A stretch of 64,000 nucleotides of DNA. It comes from Laspinema olomoucense D3b (GTDB taxonomy: Bacteria > Cyanobacteriota > Cyanobacteriia > Cyanobacteriales > Laspinemataceae). This document shows positions 52,783-61,458 of this stretch, in pieces (the stretch's first letter is position 1; every line of letters begins with the position of its first letter). Made by a program: the position numbers and the translations under genes. The DNA lies in the NCBI RefSeq assembly GCF_025370785.1, contig NZ_JAMXFA010000012.1:1-64000 (forward strand). Reading direction: 5' to 3'. Below the pieces are notes generated by a model that was not told the DNA's origin, did not search any database, and was given only the letters and a program-made list of their open reading frames with translations.

Positions 52783-52978
52783 AGTCGGCATCTTCCTCAT
52801 TGTCCCAAATCTTAGAAAAAGCAGTTTCCGATAGTTTTGCTGCTGCACGACTTAAGCGAATTTGGTCCTGTTTCTCTAACAGAAAATCTACAAAATCTTC
52901 GACTTCTGTCATTTTATCAGGAGGTAAGTTTCTGATTTTTTTGATTAAATCATTTTCGGAAGAAATACCTGGATTCAT
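52769..52978 (-). CDS. Antitoxin of the MazF/PemK toxin
   Basis: A 69-residue protein preceding and overlapping the MazF-type gene by 14 bp. MNPGISSENDLIKKIRNLPPDKMTEVEDFVDFL is a DUF2281-like helical N-terminus, and the C-terminal tail SRAAAKLSETAFSKIWDNEEDADYDQL is acidic, as expected for toxin binding. Coupled translation and autorepression are inferred from gene order. No separate promoter element was identified. Confidence 0.8.
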   Translation of the reverse strand: MNPGISSENDLIKKIRNLPPDKMTEVEDFVDFLLEKQDQIRLSRAAAKLSETAFSKIWDNEEDADYDQL

Positions 52979-53444
52979 AGTCTTTCTTGATATCGGTTTT
53001 ACTCAGGGTAAATAGCTTTTCCCCCTTTGGGTCACATACCCATCGAGTTTTGGTAAAGGGGGGAGTTTTAGGCTGGCTTTAATTCTCACCCCTTCACTGC
53101 TAGAAACTTGCACAATTAGAGTTTATTTTGGTCTTAATAAGCTCAAAACATCCTCAATAGAAAGGTTTTTGATAGTTTCGAGTGGGATGTGGGGGCGGAC
53201 TCCATTTAACTAGCCTCATTTGAGTGGCAGCATCACTGGGGTTTGGATAAGTCTAGCATAGTTTGTAAAAACATTTGTCGGTTGGCTGCAGCGAAACCCC
53301 ACACCCTAGCCAATCTTGGGTTCCATTCCCTTCCACCCCACCCACACAACTCAGGACCCAGAAACGCGCTTAGTTTGGTACAATTGGGTAGGACAGCAAA
53401 GATGCTGCTAGAAACTCGGTGTATTTATCTTAGGAGAGTATCCC
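52979..53444. other. Intergenic region with eroded sequence
   Basis: About 465 bp. On the minus strand around 53125-53190 the frame IPLETIKNLSIEDVLSLLRPK is open, which looks like a C-terminal tail of an unidentified gene, but no start is present. A promoter for the 53445 gene is expected near 53370-53430. Confidence 0.35.
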
Positions 53445-53801
53445 ATGAGCGATCGCATTCCGTCGGAGTTCTTACAAATCATTGAAGACTTCCTCACCTT
53501 TCTGGAACAAGCTAAAACCGACTCGCAAACGCCACCCCAACTCGGGGAAAATCTCCAAACCTTAGAAACCCAATTGAATGCCGCCGAAGATAAAACGTTG
53601 AAACTGGCTAAACTCATTAAAGCCTGGTGTAAAGAGTATCAGATTAGCTTCAACCGAGAAGAGTTGGCAACTATTCGCGCCAATATGATTAAACAAGGGC
53701 AGAAAATCCCTAAGCCAGCGGAGGGAGAACGACCGGAAACCGTCTATAATAAAGCCTTTCTGTTGGAAAAGGTGCACCAGGCAAAAAATGACCCTGCTTA
53801 A
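53445..53801 (+). CDS. Small helical protein, first gene of a two-gene unit
   Basis: A 118-residue, charged, mostly helical protein: MSDRIPSEFLQIIEDFLTFLEQAKTD, then a linker PPQLGEN, then LETQLNAAEDKTLKLAKLIKAWCKEYQISFNREELATIRANMI. No signal or membrane segment is seen. I recognise no family. It lies 29 bp upstream of the membrane protein gene and is almost certainly cotranscribed, so it may be a regulator or inhibitor of that protein. That role is inference. Confidence 0.6.
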   Translation: MSDRIPSEFLQIIEDFLTFLEQAKTDSQTPPQLGENLQTLETQLNAAEDKTLKLAKLIKAWCKEYQISFNREELATIRANMIKQGQKIPKPAEGERPETVYNKAFLLEKVHQAKNDPA

Positions 53802-53830
53802 TCTTTTCCTCATCTTTAAGCGAGTGATTC

Positions 53831-55261
53831 ATGAGCCAAAAAATAGCCTCAATTTATGCCCCAAGTTTATATTGGTTTGCCTATCAATATCATCGAGGTT
53901 TGGTGACTTCCTCTGAGGGTACTACTGCAAAAATTTTAGGTGGAATTAATCCCCAATGGGTGCGGAACCAATATGACAGGATTCTAAAAAAGTTTGAGGT
54001 GGACTTAGAGTTAGACATTCGTCAAGATGAATCCGCCCAAGATTTTGATTTGCTTAGGGGTTCTGATGATGAAAGAGCCATCGCATTTTTTACTACTCCC
54101 CAGCATTTAGAAGGGTTTATCTATCCCCAATCTCTTCATGATAGTTATGCCCTGAATTTTAATATTTACCACCCCGAAAGTCGCGGAAAAAAGGAATATA
54201 AACTAGAAGATTTAGCTAAATTTAACCCCGAAAATTGCTTTAAGCCTGAACCGGAATTCGCCTCAAATTTAGGTCAAACTTTGCTCCTGAGTGGTTATTT
54301 AAACACAACTGCTCCGGAGAACATCCGAGATTTAGAACCCTTAGCGAAACAATGCTGGATTAAGTTTTTTCACTTAGAAAATGGAAAACCCTTACCGCCT
54401 CTCTATCGCGCTTATAACCTGTTTGGGGGATATCTCTATGAATATGGCAGTCCGAAGGCCAATTTAGAGAAAAATCCTTATGGTCATTTATTGATTTGGT
54501 TTTTATTTGAAGAATATCCGACTTTAATGCTGCAAAAGTGTTATTGGGAATTGCCGGAATTGTTACTATACTATCACAAAATCTCGAAGAGTTTTCAAGA
54601 TAGTCGGATGTATTATGAGGGTGTTGATCGCCTGGTTACGCACTATGAAACGACATTAAATCCGGCGATTCAAACCTATCTCAATCTTCAAAAAAAATCC
54701 CCGTTCTCGGCCACGGAACTACAAAATTTGAAAACCACCTTAAAAATTCTGCTAAAAACTTCTCTAAACTATACGAAAGAACTGCGGAATCTGGAATATG
54801 CACACAATACAATTGCCATCAATAGTAAGAACTATCAAACCAGTTTAGAACGGATGGAAAAACAGGCGCATACAGGGATGGAGGGTTTGAGGTTATTTCA
54901 CGACAAAGAAGCGATCGCCTTTCAAGAACAAATCCGTGCTGATCTAAACTACTTTTATCCCGGTTCAAACCTGCTGAATGAAGCCATTGCCACCATTCGC
55001 GGTTTAGTGGAAATTGACCAAGCGGAACGCGATCGCCACCTAGAACAGCAAATCCAAACCTTTGGGACGGCGATCGCCTTTGGGGCCCTTGTCGCCTCCC
55101 TCTCTCCCTTACTTTTTGACCATCCCATGACATTCCCCTGGCAAGAACAGCATGGCGATCGCCTCCATCCCTTCATCATTGCCGTATTACTCAGCATCGC
55201 CGCTGCTGCTTTAGTTTGGGTAGTCGCGAGATTAATCCGGTGGCGGTGGAATCGCCGATAG
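53831..55261 (+). CDS. Large protein with a CorA-like C-terminal membrane module
   Basis: A 476-residue protein. The N-terminal 240 residues are soluble (APSLYWFAYQYHRGL, FFTTPQHLEGFIYPQSL, EDLAKFNPENCF and an ENxRDLEPLAKQCW segment). Residues about 270-410 are long helices with a coiled-coil pattern (ELRNLEYAHNTIAINSKNY). Two membrane helices close together end the protein: FGTAIAFGALVASLSPLLF (near 410-430) and FIIAVLLSIAAAALVWVVARLI (near 447-468), then a basic tail RWRWNRR. This soluble-coiled-coil-2TM layout resembles CorA-type effectors. The N-terminal domain is not one I recognise. It is the second gene after 53445. Confidence 0.65.
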   Translation: MSQKIASIYAPSLYWFAYQYHRGLVTSSEGTTAKILGGINPQWVRNQYDRILKKFEVDLELDIRQDESAQDFDLLRGSDDERAIAFFTTPQHLEGFIYPQSLHDSYALNFNIYHPESRGKKEYKLEDLAKFNPENCFKPEPEFASNLGQTLLLSGYLNTTAPENIRDLEPLAKQCWIKFFHLENGKPLPPLYRAYNLFGGYLYEYGSPKANLEKNPYGHLLIWFLFEEYPTLMLQKCYWELPELLLYYHKISKSFQDSRMYYEGVDRLVTHYETTLNPAIQTYLNLQKKSPFSATELQNLKTTLKILLKTSLNYTKELRNLEYAHNTIAINSKNYQTSLERMEKQAHTGMEGLRLFHDKEAIAFQEQIRADLNYFYPGSNLLNEAIATIRGLVEIDQAERDRHLEQQIQTFGTAIAFGALVASLSPLLFDHPMTFPWQEQHGDRLHPFIIAVLLSIAAAALVWVVARLIRWRWNRR

Positions 55262-55311
55262 CAGGGTTTCGGCACTCTGATGAGTATAATCGGTCCGGTT
55301 GTTGTTTTCCT

Positions 55312-56484
55312 TTAAAACATATCTGCCATCCAGGGATGCGGTCCCGAAAAGAGTTGCGTTGCTACAGATAAAGCACTAGAGTTCCCTTGAAGATGACCGC
55401 TTAAATGGAGTTGGTGAGGGGTAAAAAAGCCCGTATAAAGAGGTGCTAATCCTCGCACATCTAGGCGTAAGTCTCCACGTCCTCCAGGTGTTACTTCAGC
55501 TTTGCCATTGGATACGCTTAGGATAAATTTACCCTTGTTTTCAGCTAAGATATTATCTTCGACCTCTAAGTGCAATTCTGCCTCTATGCCGCTGGGATAA
55601 CCCCGTTGTTGTAGAGATAAAGGCACATTGACGATGCGTAACATCCAGTGAGAGAATTCAGTAATTTGTCCGGTTTGTTCCGGGAGACATAACAGAAACG
55701 GATCTCTTGGAGAACTCTTCCAAATGACATTGGCAAATTGTGAGCGAAAATCGGCGAGGAAAGTCCAGATGCGACGGATGGCAGCAGGAGTTAAGGCAAC
55801 CCAATCGGCGATCGCAATGGTTTGGGAGTTGCCTTCTCGGCGTTGACTATAAATAATATACCCTTGCCAGTCATCGGGTTCGCCGATTAAATCCGCATAG
55901 AGGGGTTCTTCCGGGGTTGGTTTAAAGATGTTTTCCCAGATTCCAGGGTGGCGATCGAGATTGCCATTACAGGTAAGCGCCTGTTGCTGATAAAGTGCTG
56001 CAATCGTCTCGGATAATATCGGTTCGACGGGGTGCATTGCCAGGGTGCGATCGCGCATCTGAATGCTGTGGATGGGAAGTTGCCACTTACACAGACTTCC
56101 CGCCTGCTCATATCCTACTTTGCGATAAACCACCTGAGTCGCGGGATAGAGAACCGAAAGCGGGATCTGATTATTATAGATTTCTTGGAGTGTATTTTTG
56201 AGGAGTTCCTCTGCCACCCCAGTCCCGCGATGTTCGGGAGAGACTCCCACGGCAGCAATTCCGGCCATTTTAACGGGATTACCACCCCACCATTGTGCCA
56301 TCGGATACAGTCCTAATCCCCCGATAATTTGGTTGCCTTGCCAAATGGCTCGGTAGTTTTTGATACCAATGCGATCGCGAAACAGTTCCCACCCCGTAAA
56401 ATTGAAGCTATGGCACAGCATTAACCCCAAGTTTTCTGCCTCTTTCCCATTGGAAAGGGGTCCAAATTTACGCTGATTTTGCAT
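55312..56484 (-). CDS. Eis-like GNAT acetyltransferase
   Basis: A 390-residue protein of the Eis family: a GNAT domain (GIAAVGVSPEHRGTGVAEELL with the acetyl-CoA Q/RxxGxG/A loop near residue 82), a second GNAT-like half, and a C-terminal sterol-carrier-like domain (GKFILSVSNGKAEVTPGGRGDLRLDVRGLAPLYTGFF). Eis proteins acetylate several amines of aminoglycosides or polyamines and form hexamers. The substrate here is unknown. It converges with the CorA-like gene (51 bp between stops). Confidence 0.88.
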   Translation of the reverse strand: MQNQRKFGPLSNGKEAENLGLMLCHSFNFTGWELFRDRIGIKNYRAIWQGNQIIGGLGLYPMAQWWGGNPVKMAGIAAVGVSPEHRGTGVAEELLKNTLQEIYNNQIPLSVLYPATQVVYRKVGYEQAGSLCKWQLPIHSIQMRDRTLAMHPVEPILSETIAALYQQQALTCNGNLDRHPGIWENIFKPTPEEPLYADLIGEPDDWQGYIIYSQRREGNSQTIAIADWVALTPAAIRRIWTFLADFRSQFANVIWKSSPRDPFLLCLPEQTGQITEFSHWMLRIVNVPLSLQQRGYPSGIEAELHLEVEDNILAENKGKFILSVSNGKAEVTPGGRGDLRLDVRGLAPLYTGFFTPHQLHLSGHLQGNSSALSVATQLFSGPHPWMADMF

Positions 56485-57091
56485 TTTAACCCTCGATTAT
56501 AGATTCGTTCAAATCACTCATTCAGTCACGGCTCGTGTTCCAGCTAAAACCTGAAATTCCCAGAAATCAAGACGGGATTAAGTAGGGTTTACCGAACTTA
56601 CTCCGGTTGGTGATTTTTAGCGGACAGAAATAATATTAATAAAACCTAAACCGAATCAAGATAACCGATTATGGGAATAGCGTAAACCCTTGATCATCTT
56701 AAGGTTGTGATTCCTCCAACTCCTCCAGGAGAAATTTTGGTCAATCTCTGAGGTGTCAAAGCATTGAACTCTTAATGTTATTGGGAAAAGTGCCGAGGGA
56801 CAATTTCGACTCTGAGGTGGACTCCTCTCCCAAGGCTGGTACGGTTAATACTACTACCCATCTCCTGAAGAGTCAGGTTAAGTTTTGAGCGTAGGCAATA
56901 AACGAGGTAAAAATACTTGCTATGGGTCGTTTTTACGAAATAGCAATTATTTCACCCTGAATAGGGATTAAACTTCGCAAAAGCCTTCCAGTTGAAGCAA
57001 CAGAATCTACCTACAGATAGATGCGTCAATTGCTAGATTAGCTGTTCCTTATTGATTCAATTCAACTGCATTTACCACCGAGGAGAAAAAT
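56485..57091. other. Divergent intergenic region between eis-like and GT4 genes
   Basis: About 600 bp, AT-rich. No coding frame is supported. It must contain promoters for both genes. A GAGGAG ribosome site precedes the GT4 start. No repeat family member was found. Confidence 0.45.
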
Positions 57092-58168
57092 ATGCGGATT
57101 GCTCAAGTTTCACCGTTAGCAGAACGAGTTCCCCCACCGGGTTATGGGGGTATCGAATTAGTGGTTAGCCATTTGACGGATGAATTAGTCCGTCGGGGTC
57201 ATGATGTTACCTTATTTGCGTCAGGAGATTCCCACACCTTAGCCAAATTGGAATCGGTGGTTCCGCGAGCTTTACGTCTGGACCCCACGGTGAAAGAGCC
57301 TGCGGTGTATGATATGCTGCAACTCAACCGAATTTATGAAATGGCTTCCCAGTTTGATATTATCCACTTTCACAATGGATATACGGCACTGCCTTTGGCG
57401 GAACTGATGAAGACTTCTGTGGTGCATACCCTGCATGGAAACTTTAGCGCTGACAGCCGCAAATTGTATCAAAAGTATGGTAACCAGGGTTATATTAGTA
57501 TCACCCACGCTCAACGAGAAGGTGGACCGGAACTGAATTATCTGGATACAGTTTATAATGGCATTGATATCGAAGCCTATCCGTTCTTTCCGAAACCCCA
57601 GGACCCGCCCTATTTGGCATTTTTAGGGAGAATTTCCCCGGAGAAAGGGATTCATCATGCGATCGCGATCGCCAAAGCAACCGGCTGGCATTTGAAAATT
57701 GCCGGTAAAGTCGATTCCGTAGACCAAAAATTCTACGAAAATGAAATTAAACCCCAGATTGATGGCGTCCAAATTCAATATTTAGGCGAAACCAACCACC
57801 AACAAAAGGTAGACGTAATCGGAAATGCCGTAGCCACCCTGTTCCCGATTACTTGGAGAGAACCCTTTGGCTTGGTGATGATTGAATCCATGTGCACGGG
57901 AACCCCACTCATTGCCATGAATCTGGGTTCTGTTCCTGAAGTCATTGCTCACGGTAAAACCGGCATCGTCTGCAACAGCATCGAAGAAATGATAGCCGCA
58001 ATTCCTGCCGCTATGAAGCTCGATCGCCAAGCTTGTCGCGATCGCGTCGTTAGCCAGTTTAGCATTGCTACAATGGTTGATGGATACGAAGCCGCCTACC
58101 GTCTTGCACTCTCGAAAACTATTCACCAAAATGGTCATCTCAAGGATAAATTAACAGTCCTTGCCTAA
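57092..58168 (+). CDS. GT4-family glycosyltransferase
   Basis: A 358-residue GT-B glycosyltransferase. The N-terminal domain has GGIELVVSHLTDELVRRGHDVTLFASGD and VHTLHGNFSADSRKLY. The C-terminal domain has FLGRISPEKGIHHAIAIAK and EPFGLVMIESMCTGTPLIA (the E-x7-E donor-binding motif). It transfers a nucleotide-sugar moiety to an unknown acceptor; retaining mechanism. It is close to a small zinc-ribbon gene (32 bp downstream), a frequent arrangement in cyanobacteria. Confidence 0.88.
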   Translation: MRIAQVSPLAERVPPPGYGGIELVVSHLTDELVRRGHDVTLFASGDSHTLAKLESVVPRALRLDPTVKEPAVYDMLQLNRIYEMASQFDIIHFHNGYTALPLAELMKTSVVHTLHGNFSADSRKLYQKYGNQGYISITHAQREGGPELNYLDTVYNGIDIEAYPFFPKPQDPPYLAFLGRISPEKGIHHAIAIAKATGWHLKIAGKVDSVDQKFYENEIKPQIDGVQIQYLGETNHQQKVDVIGNAVATLFPITWREPFGLVMIESMCTGTPLIAMNLGSVPEVIAHGKTGIVCNSIEEMIAAIPAAMKLDRQACRDRVVSQFSIATMVDGYEAAYRLALSKTIHQNGHLKDKLTVLA

Positions 58169-58200
58169 AACTTTTTCAACAAAATAGGAGGTGTATTTAC

Positions 58201-58359
58201 ATGAAAGTCAGCAATCAATGTCCTTGTTGTAATGGCTCTTTATTACACCATATCCGCAAAGGCGGTTCTTACTGGTTTTGTTCAACTTGTTGGCAAGAAA
58301 TGCCCAATTCCTTGTCAGCTCCAGTAATGAGTTCAGCCTCTAAAAATAAGGTGACTTAA
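58201..58359 (+). CDS. Small zinc-ribbon protein
   Basis: A 52-residue protein: ATG 58201, TAA 58357-58359, with AGGAGG 9 nt upstream. NQCPCCNGSLLHHIRKGG is followed by YWFCSTCWQEMP, giving two CxxC knuckles that would bind zinc. Small proteins with CPCC...HIR...YWFC..C.QEMP are widespread in cyanobacteria, function unknown. It is probably cotranscribed with the GT4 gene and ends at a strong terminator at 58409. Confidence 0.8.
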   Translation: MKVSNQCPCCNGSLLHHIRKGGSYWFCSTCWQEMPNSLSAPVMSSASKNKVT

Positions 58360-58408
58360 CTTCTGACTAAATTCCCCCTTTAATTTCAATTTTGTTTTTC
58401 TAAACCAT

Positions 58409-58449
58409 AGCCGAGGATGGAGCTTTTATAAGCTTTATCCTCGGCTTTT
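58409..58449 (+). terminator. Rho-independent terminator
   Basis: AGCCGAGGAT (58409-58418) pairs with ATCCTCGGCT (58437-58446), with inner AGCTT-AAGCT pairing, then TTTT. It ends the GT4/zinc-ribbon unit. Confidence 0.85.
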
Positions 58450-58510
58450 AAAATGATTGAACATTCGGCAGATTTACTAGGACTTGGTATCGGATTAGAT
58501 AATTTAGCAC

Positions 58511-58580
58511 AAGAAACCAGGTTTCTGAACAAAAATGTGGGTACAACGCCACCAATTAAGTGAAGAAACCGGGTTGTCTT
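58511..58580. repeat. Palindrome doublet (AGAAACC-GGTTTCT family)
   Basis: AAGAAACCAGGTTTCTGA (58511-58528) and GAAACCGGGTTGTCTT (from 58565) lie about 52 bp apart. GTGG and CCAC in the sequence between them can form a small hairpin. Confidence 0.7.
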
Positions 58581-58735
58581 CCCTCTACTGTACCCACGCC
58601 CTAGAGTCCCGGAATTATGAGATACCGACATATTTTTAAAGCAGTGCGTTCGCCCATGAGTGTGGGAACTGCTATAACTGTATTCAAAACTGTAGCAACT
58701 CCGGGGATTAGCATGGCACAAAGGCGCGATAAATC

Positions 58736-61066
58736 TTATTCTTCCTCCTCACTTCTAACCCGAAATCCTTGCCGAATGGGGCCATTTTCCGGGGTCCGCA
58801 CTTGAAAGGTGACCCGATCGCTCAAGTCTCCACTTCTCACTTCTAACGTCCATTCCCCCACCTCCATCGGCCAAAATAAAGCATGATTTGCCTCCGGGTG
58901 CAGTTGTTGTTTACCCGATGGACCGCTTAACCACCATTCTATCGGCGTCTTTGGTGCAACAGCTAACTTAAATTGAATGCGCGGTGTAGAGTCTCTTGAA
59001 TCTAAGATAAAATAGTCGTCCTTTTCAGGAAAAGCAATTTTCAGCCGATCGCCCGCCATTTGAGGTTGACTTTGCCTTGCCAACCAGCTATTATACTCCC
59101 TAGATAACTCAAATCCCTCCTTCCGATTATACTCCCTCAAATGTTCCGGGGCCAAATATTCCAGAACCACCGAAGGACAATCTGCCGTCGGTTTTAATCC
59201 CGTTACCGCACAAATGGGATGCTGAACCAGATGTTCCGGAGTCGGTAAAGCAGCAGGTTCCCGGGTTTCATGGAGATGCAACATAATCCGATTCCACAAG
59301 GGGGCCGCACCCGTAACCCCTGATACTTTTCTCATGCGATCGCCACTAAAATTCCCCACCCAAGTGGCCACAGTATAATCCACCGTATATCCCACCGTCC
59401 AAGTATCCCGGTAATCGGAAGAAGTTCCCGTTTTCACCGCTGCTGGAAAGGGTAAACTCAGCACCGAATCCACCCCAAACGCCTGCGATCGCGCATAGCG
59501 ATCGCTCAACATATCCCCAATCAGCGCCCAATAGGACGATTTAGGGAGGGAATCGGCAGAGGAAGCCGGGAGGGGACTGCCCGGAGTCACCGACAACGGA
59601 ATCAAATCCCCATTGCGGGCGATCGCCACATAAGCCCGCGCCAACTCCCATAAACTCACTTCCCCACTCCCCAAAGCTAACCCTAACCCATAATATTCAG
59701 GAGATTTCGTGAGATGCTCAAAGCCCAATTGATGCAACCGTCCCAAAAACCGCTCCACCCCCACCTGTTCCAAAACCCTCACCGTCGGTACATTCAGGGA
59801 ATTCGCCAAAGCCGCTCTCACCCGCACTGGCCCTAAAAACTTTTCACTATAATCCACCGGACTATACAACTGCGCCCCGGGTATGGCATAATGAGTGGGA
59901 ACATCCGCTAAAATCTGATTCGGGGCGATCGCCCCAATTTCTAAGGCAAACTCATACAAAAACGGTTTAAGCGCCGAACCCGGTTGGCGTAACGCCTGTA
60001 CCCCATCATTTCGCCCCTGTTGCGCGTCCGCAAAGTAATTGGGAGACCCCACATAAGCCAACACTTCCCCAGTATGATTATCAATCACTAAAGCTGCCGC
60101 ATGATTCACCTGATGAGCCACTAGGGAACGGACCACCTCCTGAACCTGGGTTTGCACAAACTGCTGTAATGGGCGATCCAGAGTCGTTTGGACCGTGGAA
60201 ACCCCGTCCGGCAAGCGACTGGCGAGCCAGAACAGAAAGTGAGGGGCGGCGATAATACCGCGATCGGGGAATAAAACCTGGATATCTTCTTGTTCTGCCC
60301 GAGTCGCTTCCTCTGGGGTAATATAACCATCCGCAACCATGCGATCAAGAACATAGCGCTGCCGCTTTTTCAGCGATCGCCAATTAGAATAGGGATTATA
60401 ATAATTCGGTGCATTGGGAATTGCCGCTAGAATACTCGCATGAGCTAGGTTCAGTTCCGAAGCCGGTAGTCCGAAATAAGTCCGAGCCGCCGCTTCTACA
60501 CCATATATATTACCCCCCATCGGTAGGCGGTTAATATAAGCGTGCAGAATTTCATCTCGGTTCATCCCCGCAAACAATCGCCAAGACAGCCATACTTCAC
60601 CCAGCTTATGGGGCAAAGTGCGAGGGGCCGGTTCCAGCATCCGCGCCAATTGCATCGTAATCGTGGATGCGCCGGAAACCAGCGATCGCGCTTGCACCGC
60701 TTCCAGCACCGCCCGGGCCACAGCTTGTAAATCCACCCCCCCATGTTGATAATAGCGCTTATCCTCTGCCGCAATAATCGCCTGGAGAAACGATTCAGAA
60801 ACCTGATCCATCGCCACCACAGCAGTATGATCTTGGTCCCGGGTGAGCAGGGTCCCCAGGGGGAGTCCATTGCGATCGCTAAAGCTCACCGCTTGTTCAC
60901 TTTGGGCAATATCTTCGGCGCGGATCGGCGCTAAATAAGGCAACATCCGAACTGTCGCCCCCAGCACCCCAATCCCGAGTAAAATTTTCAGAGAACCCCA
61001 CCATTTGGGAGAGCGCCTCACCCCAAATTGCTGAACTAACAAGCCGATTTCAGAAATTTTGCTCAT
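58736..61066 (-). CDS. pbpC: Penicillin-binding protein 1C
   Basis: About 776 residues. A short cytoplasmic leader and one membrane anchor (LKILLGIGVLGATVRMLPYL) precede the GT51 transglycosylase (AIIAAEDKRYYQHGG, GASTITMQLARML) and the transpeptidase (GSALKPFLYEFAL with the nucleophile Ser, ANSLNVP, VKTGTSSDYRDTW). The C-terminal BiPBP_C-like beta domain (PIEWWLSGPSGKQQLHPEANHALFWPMEVGEW) marks the PBP1C type. It builds and cross-links peptidoglycan. ATG 61066 (MSKISEIG) is chosen; a longer frame to 61102 is open. Monocistronic. Confidence 0.92.
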   Translation of the reverse strand: MSKISEIGLLVQQFGVRRSPKWWGSLKILLGIGVLGATVRMLPYLAPIRAEDIAQSEQAVSFSDRNGLPLGTLLTRDQDHTAVVAMDQVSESFLQAIIAAEDKRYYQHGGVDLQAVARAVLEAVQARSLVSGASTITMQLARMLEPAPRTLPHKLGEVWLSWRLFAGMNRDEILHAYINRLPMGGNIYGVEAAARTYFGLPASELNLAHASILAAIPNAPNYYNPYSNWRSLKKRQRYVLDRMVADGYITPEEATRAEQEDIQVLFPDRGIIAAPHFLFWLASRLPDGVSTVQTTLDRPLQQFVQTQVQEVVRSLVAHQVNHAAALVIDNHTGEVLAYVGSPNYFADAQQGRNDGVQALRQPGSALKPFLYEFALEIGAIAPNQILADVPTHYAIPGAQLYSPVDYSEKFLGPVRVRAALANSLNVPTVRVLEQVGVERFLGRLHQLGFEHLTKSPEYYGLGLALGSGEVSLWELARAYVAIARNGDLIPLSVTPGSPLPASSADSLPKSSYWALIGDMLSDRYARSQAFGVDSVLSLPFPAAVKTGTSSDYRDTWTVGYTVDYTVATWVGNFSGDRMRKVSGVTGAAPLWNRIMLHLHETREPAALPTPEHLVQHPICAVTGLKPTADCPSVVLEYLAPEHLREYNRKEGFELSREYNSWLARQSQPQMAGDRLKIAFPEKDDYFILDSRDSTPRIQFKLAVAPKTPIEWWLSGPSGKQQLHPEANHALFWPMEVGEWTLEVRSGDLSDRVTFQVRTPENGPIRQGFRVRSEEEE

Positions 61067-61102
61067 AGTTTTATTCTCGGCTACGGCAACAGGGAAAATC
61101 AT

Positions 61103-61458
61103 CCCCCCACTCCGGAAATTTTCAACCCCCTTGGGCTTTTTCTCCGGCGCAGGAAGAGTCTATATTTATTTTAGGACGTGGGTATAGGATTGCTTAAAAA
61201 CCGGGTTTCTATAGCCAATCTGTAGCCATCCCCAACAAATCTAGCCTAGAAACCGGGTTGCTTATCCTGTGCGAATACAGTTTTGACCTTCTCGGGCCCC
61301 TGCTACCCCCAGGGGATCGGGAGAGGCTGATTCACAGTTAGCCGTTCTAGTCAAGAGTCTGAGGGTATAAAATTTCCTTGAATATAAGCGGCAGGACAAA
61401 CAACTTAATTTGAAATTTGCCACTGCATCCCCATAGTATTGACCCGCCAAGGGATTCC
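61103..61458. other. Divergent intergenic region upstream of pbpC and the REC-kinase gene
   Basis: About 350 bp with one palindrome doublet (61197-61265). No coding frame supported. Promoters of both genes are expected here. Confidence 0.45.
61197..61265. repeat. Palindrome doublet (AGAAACC-GGTTTCT family)
   Basis: AAAACCGGGTTTCTATAG (61197-61214) and AGAAACCGGGTTGCTTA (61249-61265) lie 52 bp apart. Between them are TGTAGCC-type direct repeats (CTATAGCCAATC/TGTAGCCATC). Confidence 0.7.

Noticed and set aside
58617-58805. 62-residue + strand frame before pbpC
   Set aside because: Its 3' half lies antisense to pbpC and its 5' half in repeat-bearing spacer; no supporting motif.
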